A stretch of 64,000 nucleotides of DNA from positions 310,001 to 374,000 of the forward strand of contig NC_047494.1 of assembly GCF_002079055.1 (NCBI RefSeq), given 5' to 3'. This DNA is from Saccharomyces paradoxus (Eukaryota > Ascomycota > Saccharomycetes > Saccharomycetales > Saccharomycetaceae). Below the pieces are notes generated by a model. The model was not told where the DNA came from and searched no databases. It was given only the letters and a program-made list of their open reading frames with translations. The translations under genes were made by a program, and so were the position numbers. The first letter of the stretch is position 1, and each line of letters begins with the position of its first letter. Positions 1-10,756 of the stretch are shown in pieces.

Positions 1-483
1 AGAATTACCAGGACAAGACCTAGGCGGAGCAGTTCCATCAATGCAAACTTCAGTTTTCAAAAGGCTCACGTCAGTGATTGTACGATAGTCGATGGAGACC
101 ATGGAACAAAGTTTGCTGTTTGGAGAATCACCGTTTTTCTTGAACCCAACTTGAACGCTTTTGCAGCCAAGAGAGAAAGCTATAAAATCCAAACCTATAA
201 ACGGTACTCTGACTTCGTCAAGTTAAGAGAGGATTTGCTCACAAGAATCAAGACAGTGAAACCTGAGAAGCTACACTGTTTACAGATTCCCAGCCTTCCC
301 CCTTCGGTTCAATGGTACAGTTCTTGGAAGTATCAGCAAGTGAATCTGAACAAAGATTGGCTAGCCAAAAGACAAAGAGGGCTCGAGTACTTCCTCAACC
401 ACATCATTCTTAACAGCGGCCTCGTAGAGATGGCCAAGGATATACTCATACAGTTCCTAGAGCCTTCAAAACGGGTTGCATAA
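1..483 (+). CDS. YPT35: Ypt35, PX-domain endosomal protein (5' end outside window)
   Basis: The reading frame is open from the first base and gives the last 160 residues of a PX-domain protein. The S. cerevisiae homologue has about 214 residues, so roughly 54 N-terminal residues are missing. The PX core is visible: a beta-strand region ending in [12 protein letters not shown], the phosphoinositide-binding KRYSDF segment, a proline-rich LPPS loop, and a helical end with [13 protein letters not shown]. In yeast this protein sits on endosomes and vacuoles, binds PI3P and recruits the lipid-transfer protein Vps13 through a short N-terminal motif, which would lie before the window. The C-terminus ends in EPSKRVA as in the homologue. 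Identification is firm. Confidence 0.93.
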   Translation, partial: RITRTRPRRSSSINANFSFQKAHVSDCTIVDGDHGTKFAVWRITVFLEPNLNAFAAKRESYKIQTYKRYSDFVKLREDLLTRIKTVKPEKLHCLQIPSLPPSVQWYSSWKYQQVNLNKDWLAKRQRGLEYFLNHIILNSGLVEMAKDILIQFLEPSKRVA

Positions 484-673
484 TTCACGCGATCCTTATC
501 CAACGCACTATCCTTCTCATCGACCACTAATATCACATTTAGCTCGGGCGCGTTGTTAATTAACCACTCAATGGAGAATGCCTTAAGCTGACAGCAATGA
601 AAACTTTTAGGGGATCATCGAATGCTAAAGGGAAGAACGAGACGGAGTCCACAGTTTCCAATAGAAATAAAAA

Positions 674-1702
674 ATGATAAAACATATAGTATTGCCATTC
701 AGGACGAATTTGATTGGTTTGAATACACCCGTACTGTCAAGGATGATTCATCACAAGGTTACCATCATAGGCTCTGGCCCTGCTGCGCACACCGCTGCCA
801 TATATTTGGCAAGAGCGGAGATGAGGCCCACATTATACGAAGGAATGATGGCCAATGGCATTGCTGCTGGTGGCCAATTGACAACAACCACCGATATCGA
901 AAATTTTCCAGGGTTTCCTGAGTCGCTGAGTGGCAGTGAACTGATGGAGAGAATGAGGCAACAATCTGCGAAGTTTGGTACTAACATAATAACTGAAACT
1001 GTCTCTAAAGTCGATTTGTCTTCAAGACCATTCAGGTTATGGACAGAATTTAATGAAGATGCAGAGCCTGTGACCACAGATGCTATAATCTTGGCAACTG
1101 GTGCTTCTGCCAAGAGAATGCATTTGCCAGGGGAGGAAACCTACTGGCAGCAGGGAATTTCTGCCTGTGCTGTGTGTGATGGTGCAGTCCCTATTTTCAG
1201 GAACAAGCCGTTGGCTGTAATCGGTGGAGGTGATTCTGCATGTGAAGAGGCTGAATTTCTAACAAAATATGCGTCGAAAGTATATATATTAGTAAGAAAG
1301 GACCATTTTCGTGCGTCCGTAATAATGCAGAGACGAATTGAGAAGAATCAAAACATCATTGTTTTGTTCAACACAGTCGCATTAGAAGCTAAGGGTGATG
1401 GTAAGTTATTGAATATGTTGAGGATCAAGAATACAAAAAGCGGTGTGGAGAATGATTTAGAAGTGAATGGACTATTTTACGCAATAGGTCACAACCCTGC
1501 CACAGACATAGTTAAGGGACAAGTAGATGAAGAAGACACAGGATATATAAAAACTATGCCTGGATCGTCTCTGACTTCTGTGCCAGGTTTTTTTGCCGCA
1601 GGAGACGTTCAGGACTCTAGGTATAGACAAGCGGTTACTTCTGCCGGTTCCGGATGCATTGCTGCTTTGGATGCAGAACGGTATTTGAGTGCCCAGGGGT
1701 AA
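674..1702 (+). CDS. TRR2: Mitochondrial thioredoxin reductase
   Basis: This encodes a 342-residue low-molecular-weight thioredoxin reductase, an FAD enzyme that reduces mitochondrial thioredoxin Trx3 with NADPH. The first 23 residues are basic and hydroxylated with no acidic cluster before residue 14, as expected for a mitochondrial presequence. A second Met ([10 protein letters not shown]) begins the catalytic core, where the cytosolic paralogue Trr1 starts. Visible motifs are the FAD dinucleotide fold [11 protein letters not shown], the redox-active CAVC (Cys165 and Cys168), the NADPH-binding [12 protein letters not shown], and the C-terminal FAD motif FFAAGDVQD. Length equals that of the S. 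cerevisiae protein. The presequence separates it from TRR1. Confidence 0.95.
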   Translation: MIKHIVLPFRTNLIGLNTPVLSRMIHHKVTIIGSGPAAHTAAIYLARAEMRPTLYEGMMANGIAAGGQLTTTTDIENFPGFPESLSGSELMERMRQQSAKFGTNIITETVSKVDLSSRPFRLWTEFNEDAEPVTTDAIILATGASAKRMHLPGEETYWQQGISACAVCDGAVPIFRNKPLAVIGGGDSACEEAEFLTKYASKVYILVRKDHFRASVIMQRRIEKNQNIIVLFNTVALEAKGDGKLLNMLRIKNTKSGVENDLEVNGLFYAIGHNPATDIVKGQVDEEDTGYIKTMPGSSLTSVPGFFAAGDVQDSRYRQAVTSAGSGCIAALDAERYLSAQG

Positions 1703-1889
1703 CTTTAAAAACCGTTTTTTCTTTCTTTTTATTGTTCGATTATGTTACGTATTTCATGTTTTTTAAGGTATATTGAATTTTTTTATAAGATACATACATA
1801 TATATATGTGCGTATTGCTACGACAAAAGAAGGGACAAAGGAATAAGCGTTGAAATTGACGATAGAAATAGGAAAACATTAATTAGTCA

Positions 1890-3113
1890 TCATTTTAAAT
1901 GGGACTTTTTCACTTGTAAACTTTTGACCTGCTCTTCTAGTTTTTTTACCTTGCCTTGAATTTCTTCCAAGTCACCGTTCAGTCTGATTCTTTCATTAAC
2001 AATATTTTGCTCCCATTGTCTAAACCTTTGCTCCTCAGCTTTGACTTGGTCAGTAAAATACTTCTTCAACGCATTTTCCTCTTCCTTATATCTAGGATTG
2101 TGCGATAATTTTCTTGCTGGTGCAATTGCTGGAAGGGTGAAATCTTCATTCCCGTCTCCAGTGTTTTCATGACCTTCAAGTCTTAATCTTCTGTACGTTT
2201 CGTAATGCATTTCTTGGGTAGTTGAAATCAAATCTAATAGATAAGTCCTTAGTAACAGGGCTCTGAGCTTACGAAAATCACAGTGGGAATCGTTTTCAAT
2301 TTCCACAAGCCCCCATGGGTACTTTCTGGCAACCACCTGAGTGCCTTGCCCATTGTCAAATTTTTTTTCAGATCCCACTATGGCAAATGGCATTGCCTCT
2401 ATCAACTGCCTTGCGTGTTCGATGGCAGCAGAATCTGGATTACTGCCACTTTTGGCATCTTCCTTAGAATCAGCGTCTAATGGAGGTGTAAAAATACGGA
2501 TTTCTTGAGCTTCTATTACCTGTCTGATCCTGGATTTAAATTGTTGTAATTCTTGGGCAGTCAATGTATCAGCTTTAGCAATAACTGGAATCAGATTGGC
2601 TCTGGTAGACAGTCTCTTCATAGTCTCAATATCAATTGGCTTCAAACCGTGTCCAGTGGGTCTAATGAAGTAGAGAACGGCATGAACTCTTAGGTCAAAT
2701 TTCTTAGTACGATATGGTTGTTGCTCTTGACGCATATAAGAATCGTGTTGATCATCAATAAAATCCACCAATGGTTGCCAAGCTTTGTTATTATTCACGT
2801 TGTCCCCAAAACCTGGGGTGTCAATGACATTAACGCGTAACTCGAAATGTTTCTCTTCCAGCAAAGCCCTCGTAATGTCGATTTCTACAGTTTTTCTGAT
2901 AGGTTCTTGACGGTGTTGTTGGCCATCCGCTCTTTTTAAGACAGTCTGAAATAAGGTGTTAATAAATGTCGTCTTACCTAATCCACTTTCACCACATAAC
3001 ATCACGGTGAATGTACCACCTTCTTCATTAACAATTTTATAACGTTGGTTAGGGAGATTGGATATCCCTACGGGTGGGGGAACAGGGGCAGCAGTGGCAG
3101 TAGCAGCACTCAT
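1890..3113 (-). CDS. CDC12: Septin Cdc12
   Basis: This encodes a 407-residue septin, one of the subunits of the rod-shaped complexes that polymerise into filaments at the bud neck. The GTPase domain shows the P-loop GESGLGKT near residue 41, the DTPGFGD switch II motif and the AKAD guanine-specificity motif. A basic stretch precedes the P-loop, as expected for phosphoinositide binding. The last 60 or so residues are a heptad-rich coiled coil (EEIQGKVKKLEEQVKSL) used for pairing with Cdc3. The start chosen is the ATG of MSAATATAAP. The frame is open for four more codons upstream but without an ATG. Its promoter is shared with divergently transcribed GGA2. Confidence 0.96.
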   Translation of the reverse strand: MSAATATAAPVPPPVGISNLPNQRYKIVNEEGGTFTVMLCGESGLGKTTFINTLFQTVLKRADGQQHRQEPIRKTVEIDITRALLEEKHFELRVNVIDTPGFGDNVNNNKAWQPLVDFIDDQHDSYMRQEQQPYRTKKFDLRVHAVLYFIRPTGHGLKPIDIETMKRLSTRANLIPVIAKADTLTAQELQQFKSRIRQVIEAQEIRIFTPPLDADSKEDAKSGSNPDSAAIEHARQLIEAMPFAIVGSEKKFDNGQGTQVVARKYPWGLVEIENDSHCDFRKLRALLLRTYLLDLISTTQEMHYETYRRLRLEGHENTGDGNEDFTLPAIAPARKLSHNPRYKEEENALKKYFTDQVKAEEQRFRQWEQNIVNERIRLNGDLEEIQGKVKKLEEQVKSLQVKKSHLK

Positions 3114-3382
3114 TCTTAATAACAATATGTAGTATATTCGGTATCAACACTCTTCAGACCAAAATCCTATATCTTGTTGCACCTTTCGAGGATTTGATCT
3201 GATCAAAACAAAACAATGTTAATTTCGAAAAAAATTTCGGATTCTTCAGTTTTCCAGCGCCCTGTTTTTTTTCTGTAATCGTGATTAAAGAAAAAAAAAG
3301 AGACTTACCATAGGATAATCTTTATAAACAAAGTAAAGGATAGCATAACTAATAGCTGAATTGCTAATCGTGGTACTGCAGC

Positions 3383-5140
3383 ATGTCACATCCGCATTCA
3401 CATAGCATATACCTATCTGAACTGCCCGTCAGGAAACCTCAGACCATGGGCAATCCTCTTTTGAGGAAGATTCAAAGAGCTTGCAGAATGTCACTAGCTG
3501 AACCAGACTTGGCGTTAAATCTTGACATTGCTGACTACATTAATGAAAAACAGGGCGCTGCTCCTAGGGATGCTGCCATTGCGCTCGCTAAATTGATCAA
3601 CAATAGAGAATCGCACGTTGCAATATTCGCGTTATCTCTATTAGACGTGCTCGTCAAGAATTGTGGATACCCATTCCACTTGCAAATTTCTAGAAAAGAG
3701 TTTTTGAATGAATTGGTCAAGAGATTCCCAGGTCACCCACCTTTACGTTATTCCAAGATTCAGAGATTGATTTTGACTGCCATTGAAGAATGGTATCAAA
3801 CAATCTGTAAGCACTCAAGTTACAAGAATGATATGGGTTATATTAGAGACATGCATCGTTTGTTGAAATACAAGGGTTATGCATTCCCAAAAATCAGTGA
3901 ATCTGACCTAGCGGTTTTGAAGCCTAGTAATCAATTGAAGACAGCCAGTGAAATTCAAAAAGAACAGGAAATTGCTCAAGCTGCAAAACTGGAAGAACTG
4001 ATTAGACGCGGTAAGCCTGAAGATTTGAGAGAAGCTAACAAATTGATGAAAATCATGGCGGGTTTCAAAGAAGACAATGCAGTTCAAGCTAAACAGGCCA
4101 TCTCCAGCGAATTGAACAAATTGAAACGTAAGGCTGATCTACTGAATGAAATGCTGGAATCACCTGACTCACAAAATTGGGATAATGAGACTACTCAAGA
4201 ACTTCACAGTGCATTAAAAGTAGCTCAACCAAAATTTCAAAAGATCATTGAAGAAGAACAGGAAGACGATGAGTTAGTGCAGGATTTACTGAAGTTTAAT
4301 GATACAGTTAATCTATTATTGGAAAAATTCAGTTTATTGAAAAACGGTAACTCCAATGCTGCTTCACAAATACACCCAAGCCACGTTTCTGCTCCGTTAC
4401 AACAATCTTCTGGTGCTTTAACCAATGAAATCAACTTAATCGATTTCAACGACTTGGACGAAACACCCTCTCAAGGTAACAACAACACCAACGGTACTGG
4501 TACGCCAGCAGCAGCAGAAACATCTGTTAATGACTTACTGGGCGATTTGACCGATTTATCTATTTCGAACACTCAGAGTGCTAACCAAACATCCTTTGGT
4601 CTGGGAGGCGATATCGTGTTGGGGTCCTCTCAACCAGCACCACCAATTACTACTACTAACAACTCAAATAACACTTTGGATCTTTTGGGACTTTCAAGCC
4701 CTCAACCACCAACCAATGCTCAAGCACCAAACAGCAATGGGATTGACCTTTTGTCAGGATTCAACACGACGACAAGTACTGCTACCGCGCCCGCAAGAAC
4801 CCTGGTCAATCAGTCTTCTAAGTTGAAGATTGAGTTCGAAATATCTAGGGAATCCAGCTCAGTTATAAGGATAAATTCGTTTTTCACAAACTTGAGCTCG
4901 TCGCCAATCTCCAATTTAGTTTTCTTATTGGCAGTACCCAAGTCAATGGCATTGAGATTGCAACCTCAATCAAGTAATTTTATGGTCGGTGACGCTAAAG
5001 ATGGTATCACTCAAGAAGGCACAATAGAAAACGCTCCAGCTGGTTCTTCAAAGGCTTTGAAAGTCAAGTGGAAAGTTAACTATTCTGTCAACTCCACTCA
5101 AACTGAAGAAACTGCTGTTTTTACATTACCTAATGTGTAA
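3383..5140 (+). CDS. GGA2: GGA clathrin adaptor for trans-Golgi sorting
   Basis: The 585-residue product is an Arf-dependent clathrin adaptor that packages cargo at the trans-Golgi network for delivery to the prevacuolar compartment. Domain order is VHS (about 30-165), GAT helices (about 190-330) that bind Arf-GTP and ubiquitin, and an Asn/Ser/Thr-rich hinge with acidic-hydrophobic clathrin-box-like pieces such as LIDFNDL. The C-terminal GAE ear (about 465-585) starts at SSKLKIEFEIS. Length equals that of S. cerevisiae Gga2, and the paralogue Gga1 is elsewhere in the genome. The long low-complexity hinge is where sequence change between species is expected. Confidence 0.95.
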   Translation: MSHPHSHSIYLSELPVRKPQTMGNPLLRKIQRACRMSLAEPDLALNLDIADYINEKQGAAPRDAAIALAKLINNRESHVAIFALSLLDVLVKNCGYPFHLQISRKEFLNELVKRFPGHPPLRYSKIQRLILTAIEEWYQTICKHSSYKNDMGYIRDMHRLLKYKGYAFPKISESDLAVLKPSNQLKTASEIQKEQEIAQAAKLEELIRRGKPEDLREANKLMKIMAGFKEDNAVQAKQAISSELNKLKRKADLLNEMLESPDSQNWDNETTQELHSALKVAQPKFQKIIEEEQEDDELVQDLLKFNDTVNLLLEKFSLLKNGNSNAASQIHPSHVSAPLQQSSGALTNEINLIDFNDLDETPSQGNNNTNGTGTPAAAETSVNDLLGDLTDLSISNTQSANQTSFGLGGDIVLGSSQPAPPITTTNNSNNTLDLLGLSSPQPPTNAQAPNSNGIDLLSGFNTTTSTATAPARTLVNQSSKLKIEFEISRESSSVIRINSFFTNLSSSPISNLVFLLAVPKSMALRLQPQSSNFMVGDAKDGITQEGTIENAPAGSSKALKVKWKVNYSVNSTQTEETAVFTLPNV

Positions 5141-5390
5141 TCCCCTGGCGTTTTTTATTGGTTCTTTCTCTTCTTTATGTATATTTTTGGAAAGATAAAT
5201 ACCTATATGTAGATAATCTAATAAAGATCTTCGCAACAGTACATGTTTCACTCAATATTATATGTTGCGTTTTCAAGCATGAGAAGCAGTTGGCAATGTT
5301 AGATCGTGTAGGGGAAAAAAACAAGAAATGGTATATTTTGTTGTCCTCACAACCACTGAAAAATCGAAGCCAAGCAGAAGGAAAGTGGAG

Positions 5391-7148
5391 ATGGAAAAAG
5401 TTTTTCGTTTTTATTCGAAATCTAGAAATATTTTCATTCACGAAAGCCTTTCATTAAAACTATCCACCATTGATGACCCCAAAAGTGGATATGGCCTTTT
5501 CATAGAGCCTTCCAAGTTCAATCATGATGAACTGGAGAATGAAACCATTCAACTGCTACGAATCCCTAAACATTACACGTTTAATATCAACACCCTTCTG
5601 ACTCTCTTGGGAGATGAAGACGAATTTTCTTCAAAAGAAGAATTCCAAAGAACAAATAACAAAATTAAGATTGCCCTTCGTGAAATAATGGCTCATCCCA
5701 ACTTCAGTAGATTTCTGACAGAAACGAATTTACTCATAATTTATTTCATGATATTCCGGACAATTCATCGTGATTATGAGATACCCAAGAATATCAAATA
5801 TTATTTAGAAAATGTTTTAATGAGGATTAAAGTGGAAACGGCTATGGATTCAATTGAGAACTTAGCCACTGATTATGGACATTATCCGCAAATTTTTGGC
5901 CTGCGAGAGACACTAATGTTATTCAAAGAACTTTTCCAAGACCTCCTGAACTTAAATGACATCAAACATATTTATTCTGCAATAATTTCACGTTGTTTAG
6001 AGATACCAGAAAAGTCCGATACCAAAGGTGAAGAGTTCACCGTTCATACTACTTTAATTCCCATTTTAGATTTTGCCAACCATGAAAATACCCAAAAAAA
6101 TGCTTACTTTGACATCAACCCCTCCAATAATGATGTTTTACTTATATTGGATACGAAAGCGGTTCGAGGAAAGACTGCAAAACCTTTTGAAGCTTTCATT
6201 AGTTACTCACCAACAGAGGATTTGTTTTCCATGTTAATAACATACGGGTTTACCCCAGTTTTTAAAGGATATTCCCAATTTTGGGCTTTATCATTTGACA
6301 GGTGCTTTTTAAGAGACTATACTGGGCCAGATAAGAATACAAATTTAAGACTGTTCTACAAATGGATGCATATAAATCCAGTGATGCCACTAGTTAAACA
6401 CGAGCACAATGGACAGGTCCGCTGGTTTATCAATGACACCGCACCAGAATTTGATATGCTTTTGCTCCCATTCATTCCATCGTTAGGTGATGCCAAAATT
6501 GCTCGGTGGGCATACGATTCCACTTGCCATTTGATGTTCACCAAGATTCATTGCTTAGTAAATCCTGAGACGAACGAACATGCATCAATGATTGCAGAAA
6601 ACTATCACTCTCTCATTAAAGAGAGGGAGTTAAACGGTGACGATTTCATAAACTTACCGCCATTAGCTTGGTCGTTGCATTACAAGGATACAGATAGCGG
6701 TTGTGTTCGGAAAAGACATGTGAACAGTGAAGATGCAATCGCTGTACTTCAACAAGAGCTGGGGCAAGACACAGCCGAAATCAAATCTCAGTTTATCAAC
6801 TTCTTCCGGAGCTTTTTAGAATTTCGGAGATCCAGAATCACTAAACCTACCAGTGATTCGAAAGTTGCGAGCGTATTATTCGAGCAAGAAAGGGAGATAA
6901 TTGCTGACCTAGCGAAAGCTATCGATAACAGCTCTACTGTTTTTTTCAGCGATCTAAAAGTTACACTGCACGCCGAACTCGGTAGACTACCCCCTCTAAG
7001 GTTTCTAGATGATCACATAGAGGTCTCAGTGGATAAGCAGAAGCCAAGCTTTATTTGTGAAGACCTTGCTTCTTACACACCCAATAGATTTACAGATTTT
7101 TTTCAAGAAGAAATAATTAAATATGCCACTTTCTTTCAGGATGATTAG
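5391..7148 (+). CDS. CTM1: Cytochrome c lysine methyltransferase
   Basis: This encodes a 585-residue SET-domain protein that trimethylates a single lysine of cytochrome c in the cytosol before import. The SET domain is split by a large insert, as in Rubisco-methyltransferase-like enzymes. A GYGLF motif lies near the N-terminus, and LIPILDFANHE with a later FISYSPTEDLFSMLITYGF holds the S-adenosylmethionine and catalytic tyrosine elements. The start at MEKVFRFY gives the S. cerevisiae length. The frame is open for 21 codons further upstream, but I see no conserved reason to use them. It follows GGA2 in the same direction with its own promoter. Confidence 0.93.
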   Translation: MEKVFRFYSKSRNIFIHESLSLKLSTIDDPKSGYGLFIEPSKFNHDELENETIQLLRIPKHYTFNINTLLTLLGDEDEFSSKEEFQRTNNKIKIALREIMAHPNFSRFLTETNLLIIYFMIFRTIHRDYEIPKNIKYYLENVLMRIKVETAMDSIENLATDYGHYPQIFGLRETLMLFKELFQDLLNLNDIKHIYSAIISRCLEIPEKSDTKGEEFTVHTTLIPILDFANHENTQKNAYFDINPSNNDVLLILDTKAVRGKTAKPFEAFISYSPTEDLFSMLITYGFTPVFKGYSQFWALSFDRCFLRDYTGPDKNTNLRLFYKWMHINPVMPLVKHEHNGQVRWFINDTAPEFDMLLLPFIPSLGDAKIARWAYDSTCHLMFTKIHCLVNPETNEHASMIAENYHSLIKERELNGDDFINLPPLAWSLHYKDTDSGCVRKRHVNSEDAIAVLQQELGQDTAEIKSQFINFFRSFLEFRRSRITKPTSDSKVASVLFEQEREIIADLAKAIDNSSTVFFSDLKVTLHAELGRLPPLRFLDDHIEVSVDKQKPSFICEDLASYTPNRFTDFFQEEIIKYATFFQDD

Positions 7149-7371
7149 ATGAGCGCCACTTACAATCTTGTATATAAACATTTTTAGTTGTTATTTCTCT
7201 TAAATTAAAAGTAGTACATAAAGGAATCTGACGCGTTTTTTTTTTGCTGTCTCTCTTTCTCGCGTTCTACTCATTTCTCCATCTGAAACTAAGAAAAGAG
7301 GAGTTCTATGGCATAATAACCACCAGTTACTTAAGGGAGTAGAACAAGCGTTCGGTATCTGGCAGGTTATT

Positions 7372-8010
7372 ATGAAGAATATTTTGGTGTATGGCATTTG
7401 TCTGTTATTTGCTCTTATTCAAAACGTAAAAGGTGTCCATTTTTATGCAAAATCAGGGGAAACCAAATGCTTTTATGAACATTTATCGCGGGGAAACCTA
7501 CTGATCGGCGATTTGGACTTGTATGTGGAAAAGGATGTTCTATTTGAAGAGGACCCTGAAGCCACTTTGACGATAACTGTAGATGAAACATTCGATAATG
7601 ATCATCGTGTTTTAAATCAGAAAAACTCGCACACAGGTGATTTTACTTTCACAGCTTTAGATACAGGTGAACATAGATTTTGCTTTACCCCATTCTACAG
7701 CAAGAAATCTGCCAGACTAAGAGTATTCATTGAACTAGAAATCGGTAATGTCGAGGCCCTTGATAGTAAAAAAAAAGAAGACATGAATTCACTCAAGGGA
7801 AGGGTCGGTCAGCTGACTCAAAGGTTATGTTCTATTCGCAAGGAGCAAGACGCTATTAGAGAAAAAGAGGCAGAATTCAGAAACCAAAGTGAATCAGCCA
7901 ATAGCAAGATAATGACGTGGTCTGTATTTCAACTTCTTATATTACTGGGTACCTGCGCCTTCCAGCTACGCTATCTCAAGAATTTCTTCGTCAAACAGAA
8001 GGTTGTATAA
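7372..8010 (+). CDS. ERP5: p24-family ER-Golgi cargo receptor
   Basis: This 212-residue type I membrane protein belongs to the p24/emp24 family that cycles in COPII and COPI vesicles. A cleavable signal peptide (about residues 1-21, ending VKG) is followed by a GOLD domain with the two cysteines expected for its disulfide (in ETKCFYEH and HRFCFTPF). A membrane-proximal coiled coil comes next, then a single transmembrane helix (about 178-198). The cytosolic tail KNFFVKQKVV carries the paired phenylalanines used for COPII exit but no classical KKXX ending. Length matches S. cerevisiae Erp5. Confidence 0.93.
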   Translation: MKNILVYGICLLFALIQNVKGVHFYAKSGETKCFYEHLSRGNLLIGDLDLYVEKDVLFEEDPEATLTITVDETFDNDHRVLNQKNSHTGDFTFTALDTGEHRFCFTPFYSKKSARLRVFIELEIGNVEALDSKKKEDMNSLKGRVGQLTQRLCSIRKEQDAIREKEAEFRNQSESANSKIMTWSVFQLLILLGTCAFQLRYLKNFFVKQKVV

Positions 8011-8165
8011 TATACCATGTCATATAGTGTCTATATATATATCGCTCATTACGAATCGGTGCAATGAGCTCTTCGATATGAAATATTCCAACCAAGCTCA
8101 ATAATAGGAATGACTTAAACTGAGACCATCGAGTGCAAAAAAAAGCAGATAAAAACCCAATAACA

Positions 8166-9488
8166 ATGAGCGACCACGAGCTTGATGGTACCACATCTGA
8201 ACTTGAGGCACTAAGATTGGAAAATGCGCGATTAAGAGAGCAACTCGCCAAGAGGAAAGACAACAGTCAGAACTACCCACTATCTTTGGAAGAATACCAG
8301 CGCTACGGGAGACAAATGATTGTTGAAGAAACAGGCGGTGTAGCAGGCCAAGTAAAATTGAAAAATTCGAAAGTTTTAGTAGTTGGTGCTGGTGGTTTGG
8401 GGTGTCCCGCCTTGCCCTACTTGGCGGGCGCAGGCGTGGGTCAGATCGGTATAGTAGATAACGATGTAGTAGAAACTTCCAATTTGCATAGGCAAGTTCT
8501 CCATGATTCTAGTAGAGTCGGTATGTTGAAATGTGAGTCGGCCAGGCAATATATCACGAAACTAAATCCGCACATTAACGTCGTCACCTATCCCGTTAGA
8601 TTGAATTCCAGTAATGCCTTTGAGATTTTTAGATATTACGATTATGTATTAGACTGTACAGATTCCCCATTGACCAGATATTTAGTGTCTGATGTTGCGG
8701 TTAATCTGGGAATAACAGTGGTGTCAGCATCCGGTTTGGGAACAGAGGGCCAGCTAACTATATTGAACTTCAACAACATGGGACCATGTTACAGATGCTT
8801 TTATCCGACCCCTCCACCACCAAATGCGGTGACTTCCTGTCAAGAAGGCGGTGTGATAGGCCCATGCATTGGACTAGTTGGAACGATGATGGCTGTTGAG
8901 ACTTTAAAGCTCATCCTAGGAATCTACACCGAGGAGAATTTTAGTCCCTTTTTGATGTTATATTCAGGCTTCCCGCAGCAAAGCCTGCGCACTTTCAAAA
9001 TGAGAGGCAGACAAGAGAAGTGCCTGTGTTGCGGTAAGAATCGAACAATAACAAAAGAAGCCATCGAAAAGGGAGAGATCAATTACGAACTGTTCTGCGG
9101 TTCACGAAACTATAGTGTATGCGAGTCTGACGAAAGGATCAGTGTGGAAGCATTTCAGAATATATACAAGGATAATGGATTTCTACCGAGACACATCTTC
9201 CTTGACGTTAGACCCTCCCACCACTATGAGATATCTCACTTCCCCGAGGCAGTCAATATTCCAATCAAAAAGTTAAGAGATATGGGCGGGGATCTTAAAA
9301 AATTACAAGAAGAACTCCCTACTGTAGAAAGGGACAGTGATATAGTGGTTCTTTGTCGTTATGGTAACGACTCTCAATTAGCTACAAGATTGTTGAAAGA
9401 TAAATTTGGGCTCTCTAATGTACGTGATGTGAGAGGAGGTTACTTCAAGTACATAGACGATATTGATCAAACCATTCCTAAATATTAG
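8166..9488 (+). CDS. UBA4: E1-like activating enzyme and sulfurtransferase for Urm1
   Basis: This 440-residue enzyme adenylates the ubiquitin-like protein Urm1 and passes sulfur to it, feeding both tRNA wobble-uridine thiolation and protein urmylation. The N-terminal MoeB/E1 domain has the ATP-binding VVGAGGLGCP, a zinc-binding pair of CxxC motifs (CYRC and CLCC) and the thioester Cys225 in VTSCQEGG. The C-terminal rhodanese domain carries the persulfide-forming Cys397 in VVLCRYGND. The start ATG in AACAATGAGC gives the S. cerevisiae length. Both catalytic cysteines are intact, so the enzyme should be active. Confidence 0.96.
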   Translation: MSDHELDGTTSELEALRLENARLREQLAKRKDNSQNYPLSLEEYQRYGRQMIVEETGGVAGQVKLKNSKVLVVGAGGLGCPALPYLAGAGVGQIGIVDNDVVETSNLHRQVLHDSSRVGMLKCESARQYITKLNPHINVVTYPVRLNSSNAFEIFRYYDYVLDCTDSPLTRYLVSDVAVNLGITVVSASGLGTEGQLTILNFNNMGPCYRCFYPTPPPPNAVTSCQEGGVIGPCIGLVGTMMAVETLKLILGIYTEENFSPFLMLYSGFPQQSLRTFKMRGRQEKCLCCGKNRTITKEAIEKGEINYELFCGSRNYSVCESDERISVEAFQNIYKDNGFLPRHIFLDVRPSHHYEISHFPEAVNIPIKKLRDMGGDLKKLQEELPTVERDSDIVVLCRYGNDSQLATRLLKDKFGLSNVRDVRGGYFKYIDDIDQTIPKY

Positions 9489-9619
9489 TTTGCGTATACA
9501 CGTACAATGAATATATGTAACTTCATCCTTTTTTATCCATTTTCTTCCTTTCGTCATTTATTGTTTTCTGTGTCTTCCAATCTATTACAGGAATGATCTC
9601 AAATACTTGGGCAGCTTAT

Positions 9620-10756
9620 TCAAGCTGCGTCTTGCAATTCCTTCAACGCAGAAGCTAAATCCTTAATTAAGTCATTAGCGGATTCACACCCCACAGATAC
9701 TCTTATTAAAGTTTGGTCGATATATGGATCGGTCATTGCTCTCCATTCAACAAGAGACTCGATTCCACCTAGTGAGGTTGCATGATGAAAATATTTCAAC
9801 TTTAGGGGTAACCGTTTACACTGCTCCTTGGTGTGTAGAGTGATAGCAAAAACGGGACCATATCCGCCCACCAGTTGCTTTTTAACAAACTCTTCTGTTT
9901 GCAAAGAAGAGTGGTAAATCGTCTTCAGTACTTTGTCAAATTCAGATTGGTGATCTGACAAAAATTTGACTATTTTCGTAGCGTTTTCTGATTGTTTAGT
10001 TATTCTCATTTCGTAGGTCCTCAGGGACCGCAACAACATAAAGCTTTCCAGATTTGCCACGTTTGTGCCTAAATAAATTCTGTCGTCTTTTAGTTGTCGA
10101 GATGTTGCTTCTTCTTTCACCACAATGACGCCACTCAACAAGTCTGAATGGCCACCAAAGTACTTAGTAGCAGAGTACAAGATAATATCGGCTCCAAAAT
10201 TCCATGCGTATTGCAATGGTGGAGATGCGAATGTGGAATCCACTATGAGTAGGGCACCTTTTGCATGGGCTCTGCGGGCCAAACTCTCGATATCAGAAGA
10301 GGTACCATATGGATTTACAGGAGATTCTAAGTGGACGATGTCACCTTCAGAAGCGTATTTTTCAATATCTTCTAAGGGATATTGCTTAATGCCGTAATTA
10401 CGGGTCAATATGTTTGCAATTGCTCGAACACCATGGTAGCTCTGTCCGATAAAGATCTTCTTAGGGTTGTAATGCACCATTGCCGCATAGAACGCAGCTA
10501 AACCGGAGGAATAAATGACAGCATAACCATCGAGGATCTCTGAGAAGATACTTTCCAATCTGGTGCTGTTTGGATGTGCTAGTCGTGAATATACAGGTTT
10601 CTTTTCCATAAAGTCCAAGTTTTCACGCTCTGTCCATGGAACTAGATCGTCATCATCGTAACGGAAGGTTGTAGAGACATTGATTGGGGGTGCCACGTCA
10701 CTAACCCTGTTATCTTTATCATCGCCATGAATCAAAGCTGTTGACAAGTCGACCAT
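9620..10756 (-). CDS. YHR112C: Cys/Met-metabolism PLP enzyme, probable cystathionine gamma-synthase-like
   Basis: This encodes a 378-residue fold-type I PLP enzyme of the Cys/Met metabolism family, which includes cystathionine gamma-synthase, gamma-lyase and beta-lyase. The PLP-binding lysine sits in [11 protein letters not shown]. Upstream are the cofactor-stacking GQSYHGVRA segment and the phosphate-binding aspartate in [11 protein letters not shown]. The start is taken at [11 protein letters not shown], where the family similarity begins (its S. cerevisiae counterpart is also 378 residues). Sixteen more in-frame codons lie upstream, with an ATG at MDVKADC. The precise substrate is not fixed by sequence; the S. 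cerevisiae gene is only putatively assigned. Confidence 0.9.
   Translation of the reverse strand: MVDLSTALIHGDDKDNRVSDVAPPINVSTTFRYDDDDLVPWTERENLDFMEKKPVYSRLAHPNSTRLESIFSEILDGYAVIYSSGLAAFYAAMVHYNPKKIFIGQSYHGVRAIANILTRNYGIKQYPLEDIEKYASEGDIVHLESPVNPYGTSSDIESLARRAHAKGALLIVDSTFASPPLQYAWNFGADIILYSATKYFGGHSDLLSGVIVVKEEATSRQLKDDRIYLGTNVANLESFMLLRSLRTYEMRITKQSENATKIVKFLSDHQSEFDKVLKTIYHSSLQTEEFVKKQLVGGYGPVFAITLHTKEQCKRLPLKLKYFHHATSLGGIESLVEWRAMTDPYIDQTLIRVSVGCESANDLIKDLASALKELQDAA

Noticed and set aside
751-1113. 120-codon open frame antisense to TRR2
   Set aside because: It overlaps a conserved catalytic gene completely and shows no domain or start context of its own.
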